In this document: one piece after another, positions 1-12,067 of the stretch
Layout of the letters: each line of letters starts with the position of its first letter
Position numbering within the stretch: the first letter of the stretch is position 1
Assembly (NCBI RefSeq): GCF_030272615.1
Contig: NC_081413.1
Span: 335,834,302 to 335,898,301 of the forward strand
Source: Cryptomeria japonica
Taxonomy: Eukaryota; Streptophyta; Pinopsida; Cupressales; Cupressaceae
DNA length: 64,000 nucleotides
Direction of reading: 5' to 3'
Translations under genes and position numbers: made by a program
Notes under the pieces: model-generated
Database searches by the model: none
Seen by the model: the letters and a program-made list of their open reading frames with translations, nothing else
Told to the model about the DNA's origin: nothing

Positions 1-1440
1 AATATTTCTGGTAGAAGATGTTAAGAGTTTTAATGGAATACCTAAAGGTTGATGGTAGGTTTTTGAAGGTTTACAATTATCATTTTGTTATCCTAAACCA
101 TTTTTGCCATGGATTGAATATCTCTTTGCCTTTCTATTTATCTTCTTCTCTTAATGATAGCTTGGCCAACCATGCCACAAAACCTAAATCCTATCCCATT
201 GCTCACCAAGGCCTTATATTGCTAATTTATGAGCATTTGAAGGGTAAAGCTAGGGCTAATAGGGAAGATCCTTTGGTGGAAAATGCCCACATTTCTGAGG
301 GTCAAGCGGGCTCTAAGTCTGATGAAGATTCTTCTAACATTCCTCTACATAAGATAGTGAGGGCTGGTGATGAAGCTAAAAATGACATGGAAGTGAAAGC
401 TGGTTCAGAGGAGGAACAGGGGAAGGTAGTTGATGTTGAGGAGAGAGTGAGAAGAAAGAGGCTGAGGGAGAGGAAGAGAAGGTGCAGAGAAAAGAGTATT
501 TTGAAGAGTCGGGAGTTAATAATTACCCTTATGTCTTGGATAGCAGGAATGAAGCTCAACACACTATAGAGGAGGTAAACCCTATGACTGTGAGCTCTAC
601 TCTGGGTATGGAGACCGCAGACTCCATTTTGAATGTTGCCAGAAATAGCACTCTGGAAATTTTCAACTTCCAGAAATGTGTGATTGAAAATATATCCAGT
701 ATTCAGAATAAACAGAGAGATTTGGATTATAAAATTCAGAATTTGATTAAGGATACCAATACTATAGGTAAAGAGGATGTGGTGGTGGATACCAGTGAGG
801 CAGAGGATGAAAAAGAAATGCAGGATTGGCTGGAAAAAGAAATGATTAAGGGAGATTTGAAGCATCTTGAAGATGTGATTAGAATAATCAGAGAAAAGGG
901 AGAGGTTGATAATGAAATTATTATCAACCGGATTACTAAAATGGAGAAGGCCTTGAAGAAATTTATGGAGCATAGCCTTGAGGTTTTGAAGGTTTCGTCT
1001 CAAAACATGAACACTCTAGTTTCTTGTTTGGAGAAGAACAAGCATAACAAAGAGATGGTGATCACTGATGGTGTGTCGGCCACCAGTTTTGCTCCTCCAG
1101 ACGAAGAACAAGGCAAGCTACCAGTGATCTGGAGATGAAGACTAAAGACACCCATCAGATGTAGGATAACAAAGACCTGAAAGAAGCTGCTAATGCTATG
1201 ATGATGTTGGTTAAGGACGCAGAAGAGTCTATAAAGTTTTTTATTTGACATGTAATCTCGTCTTTGGTTGCCAATCTCTCGCTGGCTTTATGTTGTTCTT
1301 TTCTTTAGCTGTTGTTTTCTCTGGTGGTCTTTTGAAACTTTTCTTTCTATGTCCTTTTCTCTCTAGTTTCTTTTATGCTTATCTTCTCATTATGTAAGCG
1401 GGTTTTGGGTCCCTTAAAACCTGATTTTCCTTAATCAAAA
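1..1440 (+). mobile_element. 3' end of a LINE-like element (left part outside window)
   Basis: The stretch carries an ORF3-type pseudogene, then a T-rich 3' untranslated region ending near a TTAATCAAAA tail at about 1440. Its coding part and its extreme 3' end both resemble the 3' part of the minus-strand LINE at 30541-32380, which ends with a very similar tail after a comparable untranslated region. In that second copy the ORF lies directly downstream of an RNase H domain, so I infer the same origin here. The reverse transcriptase part would lie to the left of the window. Immediately to the right the CACTA transposase sequence begins, so this element probably inserted into the CACTA element. 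Confidence 0.6.
18..1248 (+). pseudogene. LINE ORF3-like coiled-coil protein (5' incomplete, frameshifted)
   Basis: The first part (18-569) has an aromatic block with the motif HFVILNHFCHG followed by SLPFYLSSSLNDS and a helix ending EHLKGK. After a frame change near 480 the product continues to about 1138 as an acidic linker plus a Lys/Glu-rich helical region with heptad-like Leu/Ile/Met spacing, probably a coiled coil. Past a TGA at 1136 the frame runs on to about 1248 with a short tail like the C terminus of the copy ending at 30747. The copy at 30747-32380 (-) has the matching motifs HHFVLLNHFHHG and SLPYYLSCSMD. I do not know the function. The order of a globular domain, an acidic linker and a coiled coil resembles domesticated-transposon-like plant proteins, but that is only an impression. 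The start at 18 is not a real start, because the protein is cut by the window edge. Confidence 0.55.
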
Positions 1441-4400
1441 ACATCTTATAATTACCTCTCACTTTCCTCAATCTACCTTTTCCTGTCAAGTACTCCCCTT
1501 CAAATTTGTTAATGGGGTTGGGATCCCAAATGCAATCCACGTGGATCTTTGCTGCAAACTTAGGAAGATATTCAGAAATGTACACCATAGTCTCGTATAC
1601 CATATATCCCTCCACCATAGAATCCTCAGGATGTGCTCTTTGTCGAACCAAAGCCTTAAAAAAATTCAAGTGCCTCTCAACCATCCACATTGACCTAGTG
1701 TGTATAGGTCCACACAATTAAATCTCCTCAACTTGGTGTATGAGGTAGTGTTCTTATGCTTTGAAAAAAGCTAAAGGTAGACACTTTTTCATTTCACACA
1801 TTAGATGAGGAATTTTTCTCTTCCAATATTTTATATCTTCTTTATGGATTTCTTTACATGACAACCACCTACAAGATATTCAAGACGCAAAAAAATATAT
1901 TACATAACAAGTAAAACAAATCGCAAATATAATATCTATACAATGAACTGAACAAATATCATTACTTACCTCATGTATTGTCCAAGATTATATATGACTT
2001 GCTTGGCATTATTCTCGAAGTTGTCTAGGAGAGATAGAGGTAGAACGTACTGCACCAATTATAAAATTATCTTTTAATTTTTGTATAACATAATACAATG
2101 AAAATTACATCCGCAGTATACAAATATATAGTAAAAACAAAAGAGCATGAATTACCTTAATGAAGGTATGCCAATCATGTGTTTTCATCCCTTGCCCAAA
2201 TTCACTTTTCTTTGATATGAGATTGTTTATGTTCACAGCAAATCTTGTGGGAAATATAATTTTTTGTATGACTTCTTTTATAGCATTGCTTTTTTGGTCC
2301 GTTAATAACCAAGAAAGCTCACTTATATTAATCTAGTCTCCATGGCTATTTTATTGAATGACATTTTTCATTGCATGATTGGAATCCTGAATGTCACTAC
2401 AAAATTTTGATAATTTTTTCTTTGTCACGCCTTCCATCCAATATTTTCCATAATGTCTCTGTTATATTCTTTCCAATATGCATAGTATCAAACAAATGCA
2501 CAATTTGTAACTGCTCATAGTAGGGCAACCTACAAAATTGTCGGGGATAAATTTTTAGTCCCTTAGGAAGGTGGTCATTTATGCCTTGATGACCTTCATG
2601 AACATCAATCACATCATCAGTAAACAAAACAAAATAGAAAATATGTTTTATGACATAAACCATTACATGGAATGGGATTACCTTGATGATTAATTCTATT
2701 ATATTTCAACTTCCACATGTGAGGTATCATTCTTCGTGGCTTTGATGTATTCTCTTCTTTCCCATTAAAAATATATTTTTCAATATTTCGGTACTTATGA
2801 TTTTTGTGGAGAAATTTCCTATACTCATCAAACACCTGCTTTCTTAACCTTTTTGAACGACAAAATTTAATCTTTGGACCACAAACTGGACATGCAAATT
2901 TTCCCTTTATTTGAAGACCTACAAGATAATGTATCATTGGATTAAATATGTTAATTTTTTTTATTATAATTATCATGCGCAACTTGAACACTATAACATA
3001 CCACAAAAATGTGTTAGCCTTGGGGGATCATGTATTGTCCATACAAGTATCATATGGAATTGAAATCATTTTTGTCCTATAGGTCTAGAGATGTCATACA
3101 TAGTGACACCATTCCATAACTCCAGCAACTCGTTGATAAGAGGCTTGATATATACATTCATATCTTTAACTTGGTACTTACCTAATCAGATGAACAAAAA
3201 CATTACTTAATTATTATGACCATTTTATTGCAATATGCATAACTAAATGTAGATGAATATATTTAAATGATAAAATACCTAGAACAATCATTGCCAACAT
3301 TATGTGCTCCCTCTTTATTGACATCCATGAAGGAATGTTATTTTTTATAACAAAAACAAGCCACACTGAGTAAAGAGATCTCAGCTCTCCAAATGGATTG
3401 ACATCGTCCGCTACCAATTAAAGCCTAAGATTACAAGGTTATTCTTTAAAGTGTGACCGCTTTTCCTCTATGTCCATAAATTTTGAACCATCTGCAACAT
3501 TCGAATAATGTCATCTTGACTTCTATTGTGTGCATGGTAATCTATAAATTGTGTCAAGCTAGTTTACTTGAATAATCATTGCATATGTGGAATAATGGGA
3601 ATATAGCGAAGAACCTTGCGAGGAACCCTTTTTGTTATTTGATATATTTGATATCTACTGATATGACATTCAAGGCATTCAGTTTGAAATTCATGTTGTT
3701 TGCGATATATAATATGATCATTGGGACAAGCATCTATTGCTTGATACTCCATTCCAATATCTTTCATAATGGCAGATAATTCTCGGTATGAGCGAGGTAG
3801 AATATTTGATGGTAGTAACAAAAACTCACCTATCAATCTACAACAAAAAAATATAATTTGTTAAAATAAAGAATATTAATTGTAAAGCATGATTCACCAT
3901 TTATTATGACATATATGACATACCTTAACATGCGTGAGATTGTTATGTTGGATAAACCATTCATAACCTTCAAGTTCACCAACAACAATAGAGCGGAGAG
4001 AAGAGTTGTCTGGGAGCCTTCATAAAGGGCCTCAGATGCCTTCTCAAGTAGAGGGACATCATGAAAAACATCAAGGTCATCTTCATCATCATGATCAGCT
4101 TCCCCAGTACTAAATGTGTAATGGATCAATGTATTTATACCATCATCTTCAATTGTGTTTTGTGGCTCATGATCATCATCTTCCATGGGATCATTATCTT
4201 CAGCTTTGATATTGACACCTCCATGTTCCTCCACTTTGAAAACCATATTCTCCAGGTTGTGTTGATCCATATCATGTGTTCCAGGGTGCTCGACCTATAT
4301 AAAATTGATAAACATAAATAAACCATGATCCTGATCTCATCATCAAGTGATTTCTTATGTATATAAATTGTTAAAATGATATAATGAAAAACTTACCAAT

Positions 4401-4600
4401 GGATGATAATCATGTCCACCTTTAATGTGACCATGCAACCTACAATGTTTCTTAGTTGTTTTGATTAGAAGTCTTCTAGTCTTTAAACCCTTACAATTTT
4501 TGTAGGGACAATAACATTGTCCATCACCTTTTCTTTTCAAGTTAGACAACAATCTAGCAATTGTCTCCTTATTTTGTTGTTCACTGATATTGTCTGACAT
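1379..4600 (-). pseudogene. CACTA (En/Spm, TNP2-type) transposase remnant
   Basis: Read on the minus strand, the pieces follow the order of plant CACTA transposases. They are an N-terminal Cys/His region (4600-4396, motif CPYKNCKG), a helical segment with LKVMNGLSN (about 3950), the LPRSYRELSAIMKDIG and ACPNDHIIYRK block (3836-3576), the VADDVNPFGELRSLYSVW block (about 3417-3350), a KGKFACPVCG block (about 2900), the YEQLQIVHLFDTMHIGKNI block (about 2520-2450), a GMKTHDW block (about 2190), and the DUF4218-like C terminus (1717-1445, motif RQRAHPEDSMVEGYM). Plausible introns are visible: GTAAGT near 4395 with an acceptor near 4296, and GTATGT near 3923 with an acceptor near 3840. Several exons are out of frame or carry stops, so this copy is dead. 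Its C-terminal end is cut by the LINE ending at 1440. I could not identify terminal inverted repeats. The transposase would have excised and inserted the DNA element in the nucleus. Confidence 0.85.
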
Positions 4601-5240
4601 GGGCTTTCTTCACAGGCAAAAAAATTGGGCTATAGAACTAGTTATATAGAAGTTGAAATGTTATTTATGAAATCAAGTTTTAGTATAATATACCAAATTA
4701 AATTACTTGAACATTAAAATTATGCAAATTGAACCAAAACCATTTAACTCTTATTTTTCATCTCAAAACATATCTAATGGCTTTGTGGTGATTTAGAGTA
4801 GGTGATATGCCCATTGAGATTCATAAATATAAGTTAGTCATAGACCCAAGTTATAGAGAATCATAGATACAAGTTAGTCTAAAAGGAAAGTAACTATCCA
4901 TTCCCATGCTCATGCATACTTACATGACTAATGTTGCCCTTGTGTATCCTAAACATTGGAGAGACCTTATTTGACTTGCCTAATCAATGTGGTTGTTATC
5001 CTAATATGAAATATTGAGTTCTACCCTTGCCTCTGCATCAAACTTCTCACATCATGTTTCTTCACCAAAACACACTATTCCCAATCTTCACCAAAACACA
5101 CTTTTTTGCTTTCTAGGTTAGTTGTCTTAGCTTAGTTAGTTGTTGTCAAGTCTTTGATGTTAACCTTTTGTTTGTAGTTGCTCAGGAGCTAGCTAAGTCT
5201 TTCTCTTTGAAATGAAGTGAGGTTTAACATTCACTTTGCC
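4601..5240. other. Non-coding stretch upstream of the CACTA transposase
   Basis: This is AT-rich sequence with no ORF I can support. It includes a short repeat of TTCACCAAAACACACT near 5060 and 5085. It may include the 5' end of the CACTA element, but no CACTA terminus is recognisable. Confidence 0.4.
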
Positions 5241-5950
5241 CAACCAAGGTATAATCCCTTCCACTTCTATCGATCCTATCAGTGGGTGCCCAAACCCAAT
5301 CACTCCCATTTCCATTTCCTCCCATTTCCACCTCCCCTAACACTCTTCACTTCCATTTACCATACCTTCTAACTCACCGACCTTCCTATCCTCTATCCTT
5401 TAACCACCTTTCATACCCCATGCCTTAACCTCCTTCACATCTTAACTTAAACCTACCCTTCCATCTTACACCCTCACCTCCCTCCACTAACTTCCTTTCC
5501 ACCTTACCCCTACCCCTATTCTATCCTAGCATCTCCTTTCCCTCATACCTTATATCTCACACTCCCCTCCAAAATACCTACTCCTTTACCCCTTTATTCC
5601 CCTAAAATAACCTATTCTAACCCACATCCCATAATTCTTACTTCCTTTATTTCCCTAAGCTTACCTCTACCACACACCTATTAACCTACCCTTTCCATCT
5701 TATCACCTACCCCCATCCTAGCCTGCCCATATCCTATCCCTATCCTAACCTACCACCCTACCCCCTTACCCTTTTTCCTTTCCCCTTATAACTCCCATTA
5801 TAACCTACATCCCCTTTACCCTTTCATTACCCCCTTATACCTCCCACTCCACTTTATTCCCCAACATATCCTAACTTGAACCCCTTCTACCACCCACATC
5901 CTAAACCTCTTCCCCCCCCACATATCTCCTCCTTCCATCATTTATATCCC
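5240..5950. repeat. Pyrimidine-rich low-complexity tract
   Basis: About 700 bases are built almost only from C, T and A on the plus strand, with recurring variants of CCTACCC, CCCTTACC and CCTATCC. G is strikingly rare. A second, shorter tract of the same style lies at 10080-10430. Some units resemble shuffled plant telomere repeat (CCCTAAA), but there is no regular period, so I do not call it telomeric. Confidence 0.7.
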
Positions 5951-5954
5951 TTAT

Positions 5955-6161
5955 GTGACTAAAGAAGAATGGGATAAAAGAATGTGCCTATTCTGTAACA
6001 CTATAGCAATAGAGACGGAGCAGCATTTTGTCATGAAATGCTCGACATATAGTGACATTTGTGCCATTTATGAAGACATTTTAAAAATAAATAATTTAAA
6101 CACATTTTTTGAGGAAACAAAACTCAAAAAGATGATAAGTTTGCTAATTAAAATTTATTGA
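5955..6161 (+). pseudogene. LINE C-terminal zinc-finger fragment
   Basis: The 68-residue product has the pattern C-x2-C, then H, then C (MCLFCN, EQHFVMKCSTYSD) found at the C terminus of many non-LTR retrotransposon reverse transcriptases, where it follows the polymerase domain. The form resembles RTE- or Jockey-type LINEs more than the plant L1 type seen elsewhere in this window. No reverse transcriptase precedes it. The pyrimidine tract starts directly upstream, so only the 3' stub survives. Confidence 0.5.
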
Positions 6162-8028
6162 AGAGCAGATCTTGAGAAGAGGTTACATGTTGTTTAAAGT
6201 CATAATGCCTTGATTTTATAGGGTGTGTGTTGTCTGTGGGTCCCATGGCCTTCTTTGACCTCGTAGACGTTATTAAAATCCATCATCATCATCATAATTT
6301 CACGTGGCGTTCAAGTTATCTTTGTGTTCATGTCAACTTTTCTTCATGTTTGGACTCCTTCATTGTGAAAATGAGTTTAACTACTAAAAAAAAGTTGCGT
6401 GTAAACCCTTACATGCCTACTGCACCACCAAAGAAGCCACAAAAATGGCAATAATTTGAACCACGTGAAGAATAATGCATATGAAGAGCAGTCCCAAAGA
6501 TTCAATGAGCAGTCAAAGAGCAAGTTAAGAAGAGTTTTCAACCAAGATCAGAGATTGAGGTAGGATTTCAACCCAAAGCCAACACCTTACATTGCAAATA
6601 AAAAATTATTTGCATTCAATTTAGATTGTTTATTGATAAATATATAATCATTATCAATTACTTAGGAGAGATCGTAATTTATGAATATTACATAAGGAGG
6701 GCCAAAATAAGATGTTTGCAGAGATATGATGACAACCCCCAAGGGTTAATAGTCATAGAAACCACATAGATCTCAGCCATTAGATAGAAAACAATGAGTA
6801 GAATAATGGGAAGATGATCAAAAATAAATGGTGCAGAAAATGTTACAATCCAAATAGAAGTTTTATAGCAGCCAAACATAGAGATTAAAAGCTCATGCCT
6901 AATGGATAGGTCTAAAGTGTTATAGACAACAAGGGTGGAAAGAAAAGTTTTAGAGATGAAGAAAACACATCCTTAGAGGGATTTTATTGACACCAAGGAG
7001 TAGAGATTTTTTCTTGGCCTTGAATTCCTATGAATGCATGCAAGCCATTGCCAATGATAAAAGATATAGGTTTGTATAAAGAGCCAATAATGGAGAATAT
7101 GATATTTTTAGGAACACAAGAATATAAGCATGAATCTCAGAGTAGTCACAACATCAAAAGATAGACCAATGATAGATTTTGAGATCTCTTTTTGGAAAAT
7201 AAATTATCAAAGGGTGACAGTTGAGATTTAGGAGAAAATGGAGCCAATCAAAAGAAGTTTAATATAAATGAAAAAAAAAGATCAATAATACAAATCATCA
7301 CAAGTATGTTCAAGGATAACAAAGAAATTCACCACAAGAATATGGGAACAATCCCAAGTTGGTAGTTATGTAGTCCAAGACAACTCAAGGACAAAGGCAT
7401 TGGAACTTGTAGAAGTTTTTTTATCATCCAAATGGTATGAAGCAACAAGATTTTATGACAAAAATATAACTATGTGAACAAAGAATCATGTCAAGACATA
7501 AAGAGGTAAGGTGGTATCCTTATGATCAAAGTATGACAATTACCAATATTATGAAGAGAACTCACATGAATAGATCTAGTCACCTATGCAAACATTCTAG
7601 TCATCTTGTGACAGTCAAAGAGGGAAATAGTAATAAGTCTTCATGATGGAAATCCATTAAAGATGGTAGTCAACATAGTGAAAAAGCCTAATCATGTTTA
7701 GAACAATAGGAAACCCTAAGAACAAGAAAAAATAGTCATGTGATAATGAATAGGACAACCTTAATGCCCAAGTTTAGAGAGCATGCAAGATGAATAATGA
7801 TAGTCTATTTGATAAAATGGCATTGTTGCGTGAAGATGACGATCTATGGCTATTGTGAACAATGTAGGATGCAGTCAAATTCAAAGCATAGTCAATGATA
7901 TAAAATAGTGAGCATCATCTTCAAGATCTTTATGAAAAAGAAGAAAATTGATAAGGTCTGCTACAAGTCTAGATTAGTCGAGATTGGGAAAGAGTTTGGT
8001 TGATCCTCTGTTCATGTCTTCTAGTCCA
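6162..8028. other. Unassigned AT-rich sequence
   Basis: No recognisable gene on either strand. The plus strand is purine-rich from about 6850 to 7990, with many short stop-broken frames. The ORFs at 6227-6454 (+) and 6688-6879 (-) show no domain and look like chance. Confidence 0.5.
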
Positions 8029-8906
8029 TTAGCGATATTGGGAAAGAGTTTGGTATTGATTTTGGTGTTGGTGGAAGGTTTAAGGAGGTACACTATTATC
8101 ATAATTAAAGTTAGAGACTGTTGTGAAGAAGAATGGTGATGAAATGAGTGACTGTCCTAAGTGCTTGAGACTATCACAAAAAGTGAGTATTGCAGCAGTG
8201 AATCTTCCTTTGACCTTTGGGTGGTTGGGAGGGTAAGGACCCATGGTGGTATATGTTGAGTGGTTGGGAGGGTAAAGACCCACATATCAACCATCTACAT
8301 TGACATCCTAGGATGGTGTCCAGCTACTCTAAAACCTTGTGGGTACTCTTTGTATGATACTAACATATACATAACATGTGCCTCTCATATAACCCTCTGT
8401 TGGCTAGGCCCCACCATAATTAGAAGATCCTAACTACTATCCTAAACCTTGCATTGACTGTCACAATTTGATAGTGAGTTGAGTTAGTCCATTAGAGAGA
8501 TTGGGAAAGAGTTTGGTATTGAGTTTGGTGTTGGTGGAAGGTTTAAGGAGGTACACTATCATCATAATCAATGTTAGAGAGTGTTGTGAAGAACAATGGC
8601 CATGAAAGGAGTGACTGTCCTAAGTGCTTGAGACTGTCACAAAAAGTGAGTGTTGTAGCAGTGAATCTTCCTTTGACCTTTGGGTGTTTGGGAGGGTAAA
8701 GACCCATGGTGGTATATGTTGAGTGGCTGGGAGGGTAAAGACCCACATATCAACTATCTACTTTGACATCCTAGGATGGTGTCCACCTACCCTAAAACCT
8801 TGTGGGAACTCTCTATCTAATACTAACATATACATAACCTGTGCCTCTCATATAACCCTATGTTGGCTAGGCCCCACCATAATTAGAAGATCTTAACTAC
8901 TAAAAA
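8029..8906. repeat. Direct duplication of a ~415-bp block (period 463 bp)
   Basis: A block starting AGTCCATTAG near 8029 is repeated from about 8492 with few substitutions. The end of the first copy (about 8443) is separated from the second by roughly 48 bases of unrelated sequence. Each copy also contains an internal duplication of a TGGGAGGGTAAAGACCCA-like segment (for example near 8225 and 8261). The matching short minus-strand ORFs at 8080-8283 and 8543-8746 are by-products of the duplication, not evidence of a gene. Confidence 0.8.
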
Positions 8907-9099
8907 CACTAGATTCTCCCCTAAAAAGTTGTTGATTCATAGAAGGCCTAGCTTGATAGCCCTATAGTCTCTTATACCTAAAATATCCTTGTGTCGATGA
9001 TGGTCACATGTGACTACCCTATGGCCCCTACTATGCTCTAGACCTTTGTCACTAATATTGATACTATTGGGTTTTTCTTTGAAATCCTATAGTAAGTCT

Positions 9100-9670
9100 A
9101 AATTCTCCTTTGAAGGATGGGGAGGCCTATGGACACTTTAGTCCCTTGATCAAGGTTACAAACTTCTCTCATGCCTCTTGTGTCCTCTCATGTACCTCCT
9201 TTTCCATAAGATACTTTGTCATAGCAACCCTAAAGTCATTTGGATTGGCCATGTGTAGGAAAACTGAAATTTTGAGCTTTCCACCCCTAATGAAATAATT
9301 GACAAGTAACTTGTCTTGAATATAATCTACAAACTACAAGAACTCCAAAAACTAACTCATGTTGAGCCACTACAAAATCTCATTATGTAAATTGTGAAAC
9401 TCATCTATGCATCTCTATCAAAAATATTTTGAAATAGAACATACTTTGAAGAACTCCAAAATGGTATCCCATGAGAGGGTTTCAAATGTGAGTTGGTGAA
9501 TTTTATCCTCCCAGTACCGCAAGGTGGAAGCAAGTCCTCCCAAAAATTGCATTGCAAATTTTGCCTTTAGGTTTCTCACATATAGATGCAACCCAAAGCA
9601 TAAGTCAAAGCTAAGTAACCAAGACTTAGCCTCAACCCCATTTGTGGATCTTAAAAATGTAGAGGATTGA
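9100..9670 (-). pseudogene. Ty3/Gypsy-type gag (capsid) remnant
   Basis: On the minus strand a stretch of about 75 codons without a stop reads through segments such as KAKFAMQFLGGLAS and LSWDTILEFF. After two stops it continues with DEFHNLHNEI and then DKLLVNYFIRG. That order, a W/F-rich core followed by EF..L and then a YF..GLK segment, is typical of plant Ty3/Gypsy capsid domains. There is no zinc knuckle or pol beside it. The reading is by eye and the copy is old. Confidence 0.55.
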
Positions 9671-10079
9671 AGATGAAGAAACTCACAAATATTATATTTT
9701 GGCTCATGATATGTGCTTTCTATAGTGTATACCTCTTGTATTTATGCATGATGAGGCTAGGTATTGTGTGTTGATCAATCTTCTATGTCCTTTATGTGTA
9801 TTTCCCAAATTCAAGGAGAACTCCTAATAAGCTCCCAAGATGAAAGTGTATGCTCCTCTACTACAAGTGGATCCTCATGAGGTGTCTCTACTGTGGGCGA
9901 AAACCTATCATGTATCACACCTATCAAATTATATAAGTATTATAAGATTTGAGGTCCATACTCAGGCTACTCATCTTGGTGAAAAATCTCAAAGTGATAT
10001 GACTCTTCTTGTCCCTCATGTGAATGTGCTCCTCTTGAAGCACTATGACATGGATGACCCTTCCATTTTCTACACCCTA
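9671..10079. other. Unassigned sequence beside the gag remnant
   Basis: The only long frame, 9840-10298 (+), runs into the pyrimidine-rich tract and has no recognisable domain. It may be the leader of the minus-strand gag remnant, but nothing in it proves this. Confidence 0.3.
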
Positions 10080-10430
10080 TTTTCTAACCCACACCTCAAA
10101 ACCTTTACCTCACTTCCTATCATTATTACCTTCCATCTACCTTTCATGTCTTGTCTCTTAACCTCCTTCACTTTCCTACATCCTATCCTAAACCTTAACC
10201 TCATACACATTTACTTTTACTTCACCTACCTAACCCCATTCCATCCTTCACATCCTTTTATCTCCCCCCATTCACTTTCCTACCTTCCAAACCCCTAACA
10301 TATTTTAACTTACTCTTTCACCATTACATCCTTCATCACTTACCTCCTTATCTTATCCTAACTTGCACCTCATAACCTTATACCTCTCAACTTCCATTTT
10401 ATACCACCTTCCTATGATGCTACACTTATC
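10080..10430. repeat. Second pyrimidine-rich tract
   Basis: This is C/T/A-rich plus-strand sequence with very little G, similar in texture to 5240-5950 (units such as CCTTCACTTTCC and ATCCTATCCTAAACC). Two such tracts of the same strand polarity 4 kb apart suggest pieces of one older repeat. Confidence 0.6.
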
Positions 10431-10840
10431 CTCCCTTCCAAAACACCGACAAGCATCAAGGAGGGCCCACCACAAAAGAAGTGTTGAATAAAAAAGATCA
10501 AAACTGACCCCACTTTGACCTTCAAAGACCATAATGACCATTGAAAGAGCTCGGCACCAACTAAAAGAAGAATCATATTCAAGCACGACTGTTGAAAATT
10601 CCATTTTTTTTAAAATAATAAACATATCAAAAGCTAAGTCGACTATCATAAGGGTACACCTCTCAAGGAGAAGGGATAAAATATTTTGTTTGTTAAAGAA
10701 ATTCGGCTATCATAAGGGTACACCACTCAAGGAGAAAGGAAGACAAGAAAGAGGTTATGCCTATAAAGAGGATAATTGATCATTTCATTTGATCAACCAT
10801 CCAATTCCATATTATTTATCTCTTTTTATACCAAACAATG
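10431..10840. other. Intervening sequence with a ~70-bp-spaced short duplication
   Basis: A segment containing CTATCATAAGGGTACACC is present twice (about 10643 and 10708) with small changes. No gene is supported. The last five bases, CAATG (10836-10840), are the left target duplication of the LTR element that follows. Confidence 0.5.
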
Positions 10841-12017
10841 TGTTGGTATTTTGATGATGTTTAGTTGTGATTGTCATTGATGGACACACACTTATTTTAT
10901 GTATGATTTATTCTCCACCAGTAATTTGTGTTGTATTTATCACACCGGTATTTAATGCCATTGAATGTTTAGTCTTTGTTTGAAGAAGACTATCGATGTT
11001 TTGCAGAAAATGCTTACCGGTCAAAGCATGATCGAAGTCCTGAAGCAGTATGAAGACATCAAGCGGTATGAAGACCTCAAGTGGAATGAGGACCCCTAGC
11101 AACAGTCAATCTTTTTGATCGGAACACTATGTTCCATTTTACCAGTCTTTGTTTATTGGTAATCAGTATAGTGTGTTAAACCGGTAAATTTGTAGAGTGT
11201 GATGATTTATCATCCACCAACACTTTGGCGGTGCTTCTGTGCCATGTTACCAAATGTGTCTAGATGCTTTGAACTTAGGAAACTGTAATCCAATCTCATT
11301 GGACTGACATAAAATCAGCTTCCTATTTAAGGACATCATGTCTAGGGTTTTAGAACGATGAATGTATGTATGTGCATGTGCATATATTGTAGAGAGAAGT
11401 CGTTATAGAAGCATCGTGTGATAGAGATTGAACATGCAAAGGATAGAAGACTAAAGTAATGTTGCAATGCATTAACAGAGAGCTATCAAGGATCTAATAA
11501 AGCATTTTGTGCTATTGTCTAGATCATTCACTTGTTGATTACTAATCTCTTTGATAAGTCTAAAACCCTTAACTGGGTAGGCCCAGTCAAGCCTTTTATA
11601 AAATCCTCTAACAAGGTGGTTCATAGTTGTGGATCTCAAAACCTTTAACAAGGTAGTCTTTAATAGGACTTATCTCCTAACAAATATATGGATTCCTAAG
11701 AGGATCTATTATGGTGAAGAACATTGTAAGGCCTTAACCGGTCTAACCTTAACTAGTCTGGTTACTATTCTGCATATAGTTGACTTGTGAGTTTTACTCG
11801 CCATGCTTTTTCCCATTTGGGTTTCCATGTTAAAATATCTTGTGCTATGTTGATTGTGCTTCTATGGGTGAATGCTCTATTTTCTATTTGGCTTGTTTGA
11901 GTTTTAACTGGTTTGTTGTTTAAACTACTATACCGACCTACAGTAAAATTGCTTAAAAGTTTGGTTAAGTTTTTGTGCATACTAATTCACCCCCCCCCCC
12001 CATCTTAGTATTCATCA
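10841..12017 (+). repeat. 5' LTR of element A
   Basis: 1177 bp, starting TGTTGGTATT and ending TATTCATCA. The sequence TGGGTTTCCATGTTAAAATA near 11818 and a C-homopolymer before the 3' end are features shared with the other Copia-type LTRs in this window. Repeated segments such as CTCTAACAAGGTGG lie in the downstream part. Confidence 0.92.
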
Positions 12018-12019
12018 AT

Positions 12020-12031
12020 TGGTATCAGATC
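12020..12031 (+). other. Primer binding site, initiator tRNA-Met type
   Basis: TGGTATCAGATC lies two bases after the LTR end. It differs at one base from TGGTATCAGAGC, the site used by most plant Copia elements to prime minus-strand DNA synthesis. Confidence 0.85.
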
Positions 12032-12067
12032 CAACCTTTCTCTAAGTCTAACCACTTGAAAGGAGAT

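Noticed and set aside
5240-5950. Interstitial telomere array
   Set aside because: Units such as CCTAACC occur, but there is no regular 7-bp period and no run of exact CCCTAAA repeats.
8080-8746. Two similar minus-strand ORFs of 67 codons as a possible gene pair
   Set aside because: Their similarity comes from the direct duplication of the DNA block. They have no domain, and the open frames are short.
8029-8906. CRISPR-like repeat array
   Set aside because: There are only two long copies, without short regularly spaced repeats, and the context is a plant nuclear genome.
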